From NCBI GenBank assembly GCA_036244855.1, contig BQKZ01003001.1, positions 7,969 to 40,978 on the forward strand: DNA of 33,010 nucleotides. Direction: 5' to 3'. Shown here one piece after another: positions 29,313 to 33,010 of this stretch. Below the pieces are notes generated by a model. The model saw only the letters and a program-made list of their open reading frames with translations, was not told where the DNA came from and made no database searches. This DNA comes from Temnopleurus reevesii. Taxonomy: Eukaryota; Echinodermata; Echinoidea; Temnopleuroida; Temnopleuridae. Numbering within the stretch: the stretch's first letter is position 1; every line of letters begins with the position of its first letter. Made by a program: the position numbers and the translations under genes.

Positions 29313-29509
29313 CTGTCTTGTGTTTGATGATGAGATTCCAGATAGCCCGCCTTGCATGAGGATCAACACCACTCGTTGGTTCATCTAAGATGACGATGGA
29401 GGAATGTCCGACAAACGCCATGGCAACGGAAAGCTTTCGCTTCATACCACCTGACAGGTTCTTGACTTTCTCTTCTGACTTCTTGAGGAGACCGACATCT
29501 TCCAAAAGC
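29313..29509 (-). CDS. ABCA: ABCA exon: NBD1 signature and Walker B
   Basis: 197 nt, phase 2 in and phase 1 out, acceptor ctgaag and donor gtaata. It carries LEDVGLLKK, the ABC signature [17 protein letters not shown], Walker B IVILDEP with the catalytic Glu, and the D-loop region [12 protein letters not shown]. All catalytic residues of NBD1 covered here are intact. This is the best-conserved exon of the gene and anchors the family assignment. Confidence 0.95.
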
Positions 29510-29514
29510 CTTCA

Positions 29515-30260
29515 GTAATAAAAATGAATGACAAAATATAGATATAAATGAATACTATGAAGCCCATTGCAGGTTTTCTCAAAATAATTCAACTAAATAT
29601 ATCTTCAATACATTTGTAACTTTGTCGAAATAAACTTCATCTAAGAATTTTTAAGATTAATTATTCTTACCTTCGGACCTGGCGAGGTTTGAAGCTGTTA
29701 ATTTGTTGGTGTAAACACAAAACATCCTGCCTGAAACCTACTCAGGGGCACTTAAGCTAACCACATCCAGATGTTCAGGGTAAAAAAAATCGCAGTGTAA
29801 ACAGAGAAAGTACCTAAACCTCACCAGGTCCCTTCATTCTGCCGCAGATTACGACACAGCTCACGCTTATTTGACTTCTCTCGATTGCTTGCTTTTTGCT
29901 CATGACTGACGATCGATAATCTCATTCAGTCTCTTCAGAAGTAGTTTGTCTAGATCTGTATATATCTTGATGTTTACAAATAGAGCGCTCTCTGGCGTCA
30001 ATCGAAAAAATAGGGACAGTCAGAAAACATTAGGTTGGGGTCAGAAGTGGTGTAAACAGGCTCTTTTTCGGACCATACCCGCACACCGCTAATCCCCTCA
30101 AGGTCAGAACTTCCCAGGTTCAGGCTCAGGTAGGGTTGAGGTATGAAATTCTTTAGATGTCACACAGGTCTTCTTGCATATTTTGTTCAAAAAATAAAAT
30201 TGTACTCTATTCATATATAAGTCCATTAGAGAATCACCAAAAATTGGATTACGAAAACTT
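29515..30260. other. Intron with short repeated GTGTAAACA-type segments
   Basis: gtgtaaaca occurs at about 29710, 29796 and 30050, and gacctggcgaggttt (29678) is partly inverted as aacctcaccaggtc (29818). This suggests a degraded inverted-repeat element, but boundaries could not be set. Confidence 0.35.
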
Positions 30261-30263
30261 ACA

Positions 30264-30344
30264 TGTAGATATCGTCATCTAGTTTCTCTCCTATCAGACC
30301 CTTTACTCTGCCTGTCATAGCCATGTGCTCTCTCACTGTCAAAC
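30264..30344 (-). CDS. ABCA: ABCA exon: NBD1 helical subdomain start
   Basis: 81 nt, phase 2 to phase 2, acceptor catcttag and donor gtaagt. It encodes NLTVREHMAMTGRVKGL and then IGEKLDDDIY. LTVxEH followed by a loop to the xRLKGL position is the standard ABCA sequence just after the Q-loop, at the start of the alpha-helical subdomain. No duplicate copies of this exon were seen. Confidence 0.88.
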
Positions 30345-30755
30345 TAAGATGAGAGAAAAACGGGAAATATTACACAAATGATGATGAACTAGGGTCCTTA
30401 AAGTAAACATTTTGACAACTTTACAATTGGCATTAATGGTAAGTCCTGTGGAATCCTTGATAGTGATTGCACACCGTTGTCATGGTAGTAACTGTTAATG
30501 GTAAGTTGTCATAATTTTGTTTTATGCAACAGGCCCCAAATCAATATTAATCAATATGATGATATTTGGTAATTATAACATTTTAAAAAAGGGGCTCGGA
30601 TCCCACAGCTGCCACCATGTTGTAATTGGTGGTGTTCATGTTGACAAGTAAAATTGTTAACACCCATATATTAATCATCATTAATTAGTCAAAGATACTT
30701 CATTTAGTGTCAGAGCTTGGTATATTCACGATTCGTACAGCACTAAAATCTGCCA

Positions 30756-30960
30756 TAAGGAGTGTTGTTCAAAAGTTGCAATTGATCGCAAATCAACAGA
30801 CTGCAAATAAGTTGCAAATCAGCTGCAAATTGTAATCCCCATTTTCGTTCCCGCATGATATGCGCTTCTATCAAGACACGCATGAAATGTTGATTTTTGA
30901 TTGGCGCATTCTGATCAAGTGCAACTTGCGATTAATTTTCACTTATGAACACCCCCCTTA
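30756..30960. mobile_element. MITE-like element family B, copy 3
   Basis: Starts taaggagtgttgttcaaaag and ends gaacacccccctta. The interior gcaattgatcgcaaatcaac and catgaaatgttgatttttga match the copies at 15359 and 19391. Confidence 0.75.
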
Positions 30961-31121
30961 GGCACCCTAGAAGCACAAAATATAACACATAAAGACATAC
31001 ATTGGGTACAATACAAAATTAATGATACTAAATATAAGATCAAGAATGGTACTTTGGCGCATGCACACATCAGCAACAATCACCACTCCAGACAAAACTA
31101 AGATGCACAATCTCCACTTAC

Positions 31122-31253
31122 TTTTCATAGAGAGCATTATGTTGAACACACACTCCTAGGTTCTCCCTTGTGTAATCTGCTTTCTTTGCCACATTGATGC
31201 CATTGAGATAAACCTTTCCTGAGGTTGCTGGGAAAAGACCGGTGATGATGTTG
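31122..31253 (-). CDS. ABCA: ABCA exon: NBD1 core after Walker A, including the Q-loop
   Basis: 132 nt, phase 2 in and phase 2 out. The acceptor is ccatag and the donor gtaagt. It encodes ITGLFPATSGKVYLNG and then LGVCVQHNALYE, matching the ABCA NBD1 stretch between Walker A and the Q-loop. The Q of VCVQHN is the Q-loop glutamine that couples the nucleotide site to the membrane domain; many family members have VCPQHN, so Val replaces the usual Pro. The residue after the Walker A threonines is Ile across the junction, where ABCA1 has Met. Confidence 0.88.
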
Positions 31254-31403
31254 CTATGGTAACAAGAGAAAGATTTAGGCTTGGTTACTTGAAATGAACA
31301 TTCTTTTGATAATTTTGACTTGGAATTAGCCAAGCTATAGAGTTGCATGCATAATTGTTCATACCCTTGACGTTCACAACAGATATTTCACTACAAATCA
31401 TGC

Positions 31404-31446
31404 TTAAAGTAAAGAATTAAAGCTAGCTTTTAATTCTTTACTTTAA
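31404..31446. repeat. Perfect 18-bp-arm palindrome
   Basis: The arms ttaaagtaaagaattaaa and tttaattctttactttaa surround a 7-base loop gctagct. It is entirely intronic, with no poly-T run that would suggest a transcription terminator. Confidence 0.8.
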
Positions 31447-31574
31447 TTTTGAATTCTATCATTGAATCTTATTTCATATATGTCAAAGAGACAGCTATTA
31501 ACTCTTCTTCCATCCAGTCTAAATCTGCGATCATTTATGCATGAATTACATATATTACAAGTGAAGCAGCTAGA

Positions 31575-31915
31575 GTGATCAATTACATCTTCATCATTAT
31601 AATCATGATCATTATTATCACCATCATGACTAGCATCGTCATCTTTATCATTATCATTATCATCATGACTATAATCATCATCATCATCATCACCACCATT
31701 ACCATTTTCTTCATCATCATCATCATCATCATCATCACTGTCATTACCGTTTTCATCATCAACAAACATCACCACCAGCATAAGCTTTCAACCTATAATC
31801 ATCATCATCATCATCATCATCATCACCATCATCATCATCTACTTTGTCATCATTATCGTCATCATCATCATTATCATGACTCATCATGACCATAATCATC
31901 CTCCTCCTCTTCCCC
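31575..31915. repeat. (ATC)n-rich microsatellite tract
   Basis: Triplet-rich sequence starting close to the donor of the Walker A exon at 31929. Confidence 0.93.
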
Positions 31916-31928
31916 CACATCAACTCAC

Positions 31929-32017
31929 ATAGTGGTTGTCTTCCCTGCTCCGTTATGCCCTAGTACAGCAGTGACTTGGCCTTCAAAGAAGTTCAGTGTG
32001 AGGTTATCAATGGCAGC
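31929..32017 (-). CDS. ABCA: ABCA exon: NBD1 Walker A
   Basis: Encodes [14 protein letters not shown] followed by Walker [11 protein letters not shown], the P-loop that binds ATP phosphates in NBD1. It ends in phase 2 (AT) at a gtgagt donor (31928-31923); the next exon supplies the third base. The acceptor is weak: an AG is present at the chosen edge (gatggtgaag), but the preceding tract is not pyrimidine-rich, so the 5' edge is uncertain. The exon is flanked on both sides by (ATC)n arrays. A second copy with a mutated P-loop lies upstream in the transcript at 32657-32742. Confidence 0.75.
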
Positions 32018-32044
32018 CTTCACCATCAGCATAAGGTTTCAACC

Positions 32045-32143
32045 TATAATCATCATTATGATGATGATGATGATCATCATCATCATCATCATCATTATCA
32101 CAATCATCATAACCATCATCATCATCATCACCATCATGACCAA

Positions 32144-32181
<38 letters not shown>

Positions 32182-32194
32182 CCACCATCATCAA

Positions 32195-32235
<41 letters not shown>

Positions 32236-32306
32236 ATACCACCATCATCATTATCATCCTCATCATCATCATCATCACCATCACCATCACCATCACCATC
32301 ACCATT

Positions 32307-32341
<35 letters not shown>

Positions 32342-32374
32342 AACCATCATCATCATCATCACCATCATGACCAA

Positions 32375-32406
<32 letters not shown>

Positions 32407-32419
32407 CCACCATCATCAA

Positions 32420-32463
<44 letters not shown>

Positions 32464-32531
32464 ATACCACCATCATCATTATCATCCTCATCATCATCAT
32501 CACCATCACCATCACCATCACCATCACCATC

Positions 32532-32583
<52 letters not shown>

Positions 32584-32590
32584 CACCACC
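32045..32590. repeat. (ATC)n tract with a higher-order repeat of about 235 bp
   Basis: The ordered set of interruptions (catgaccaacatc, then caccaccatcatcaacatc, then aataccaccatc, then attatcctcatc, then (accatc)n) occurs twice, around 32130-32305 and 32365-32530. Confidence 0.9.
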
Positions 32591-32656
32591 ATCACCAACA
32601 CCATGATCCTTAAAATCACTATCATATCATTGCTTTCTTCATCAACTGGCACTCAC

Positions 32657-32742
32657 ATAGTGGTAGTCTTCCCTGCTCCGTTGTGCCAGAGTACAGCAGT
32701 GACTTGGCCTTCAAAGAAGTTCAGTGTGAGGTTGTCAATCTC
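32657..32742 (-). pseudogene. Second copy of the NBD1 Walker A exon, with Gly-to-Trp change
   Basis: This is a near-identical copy of the exon at 31929-32017, reading [12 protein letters not shown] and then a Walker A with TGG (Trp) where the other copy has GGG (Gly), so [11 protein letters not shown] instead of [11 protein letters not shown]. The same gtgagt donor follows at 32656-32651. About 6 nt are missing at the upstream end compared with the other copy, and the upstream side runs directly into (ATC)n, with no clear polypyrimidine tract. It is probably a non-functional duplicate. It could instead be an alternative first NBD1 exon, because both copies end in the same phase. Confidence 0.6.
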
Positions 32743-32758
32743 CACCATTATCGTAAAT

Positions 32759-32759
<1 letters not shown>

Positions 32760-32804
<45 letters not shown>

Positions 32805-33010
32805 CTATCATGATCACCATCATCATCATCCCCATCATCATCACCATCATCATCATCATCAGTATCATCATCATCATTATCATCATCATCATCATGATCA
32901 CCATCATCATCACCATCATCATCCCCATCATCATCACCATCATCATCATCAGTATCATCATCATCATTATCATCATCATCATCATCATCACCATCATCAT
33001 CACCATCATC
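32760..33010. repeat. (ATC)n tract running off the window
   Basis: ATC triplets with repeated interruptions (catgatcaccatc, cccatcatcatcacc, cagtatcatc) that recur at about 84-bp spacing. Confidence 0.92.

Larger units (their letters stand above)
2091..32017 (-). other. ABCA: ABCA-subfamily ABC transporter gene, partial (24 exons)
   Basis: This span covers the recognisable exons of one minus-strand gene. Known family role: ABCA proteins are full-length transporters (TMD1-NBD1-TMD2-NBD2) that use ATP to move or flip lipids across plasma or endolysosomal membranes. Seen here: NBD1 Walker [11 protein letters not shown], signature [10 protein letters not shown], Walker B VILDEP, a regulatory linker, TMD2 with its large extracellular domain, then NBD2 Walker [10 protein letters not shown] and signature YSGGMKRS. 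Extracellular motifs such as GGIPPP, FLNVMNN and GITAYNHPL place it near the ABCA1/2/4/7 group. All successive exon phases match. TMD1 lies outside the window, the NBD2 Walker B exon is missing, and one exon has an in-frame stop. Ortholog identity is not resolved. Confidence 0.9.

Noticed and set aside
31932..32606. 224-codon plus-strand frame with long Ile/Thr runs
   Set aside because: It begins on the antisense of the Walker A exon and continues through the microsatellite; the signal belongs to the minus strand.

Overview
This is eukaryotic, animal-type genomic DNA: AT-rich, intron-dense, full of (ATC)n microsatellites, tRNA-derived SINE-like repeats, small terminal-inverted-repeat elements and two or three decayed LINE remnants. 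The mix suggests a marine deuterostome, most likely an echinoderm such as a sea urchin; that assignment is inference. There is no operon and no prokaryotic gene.

One protein-coding gene can be supported. It runs on the minus strand through almost the whole window and encodes a full-size ABC transporter of subfamily A (ABCA1/2/4/7-like). 24 exons were placed by hand from protein homology, GT/AG junctions and unbroken phase. In transcript order they encode NBD1 from Walker A to the H-loop region (32.0-28.7 kb), the regulatory linker (26.8-22.96 kb), the start of the second membrane domain (16.15 kb), its large extracellular domain (15.3-11.6 kb), the remaining membrane helices (11.0-7.0 kb), a cytosolic linker (6.4 kb) and NBD2 from its first strand through the signature motif (4.9-2.1 kb). 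These sum to 3201 nt, about 1067 codons, close to the same interval in human ABCA1. The first membrane domain lies beyond base 33010. The NBD2 Walker B exon is not found: where it should follow (below 2090) there is instead a second copy of the first two NBD2 exons.

The striking property of the locus is repeated partial duplication of its own exons. Examples are two NBD1 Walker A exons (one with a Gly-to-Trp change), four copies of the 3' part of the post-Walker B exon, a second fragment of the first TMD2 exon, a ten-copy array built on the 5' part of a TMD2 exon, a four-copy array of the NBD2 Q-loop exon, and a segmental repeat carrying two NBD2 exons. Most extra copies keep one splice site and lose the other end. 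The extracellular-domain exon at 12.2 kb also carries an in-frame TAA between otherwise conserved sequence, so the gene may be a pseudogene, a null allele, or affected by a sequence error.

The introns hold (ATC)n tracts, several of which begin a few bases downstream of the gene's 5' splice sites; an eight-copy 42-bp minisatellite; a four-copy SINE-like family; MITE-like elements with TA target duplications; two further small inverted-repeat families with three copies each; a tRNA-like sequence at 24.05 kb; and an assembly gap of about 680 N between G and C homopolymers.
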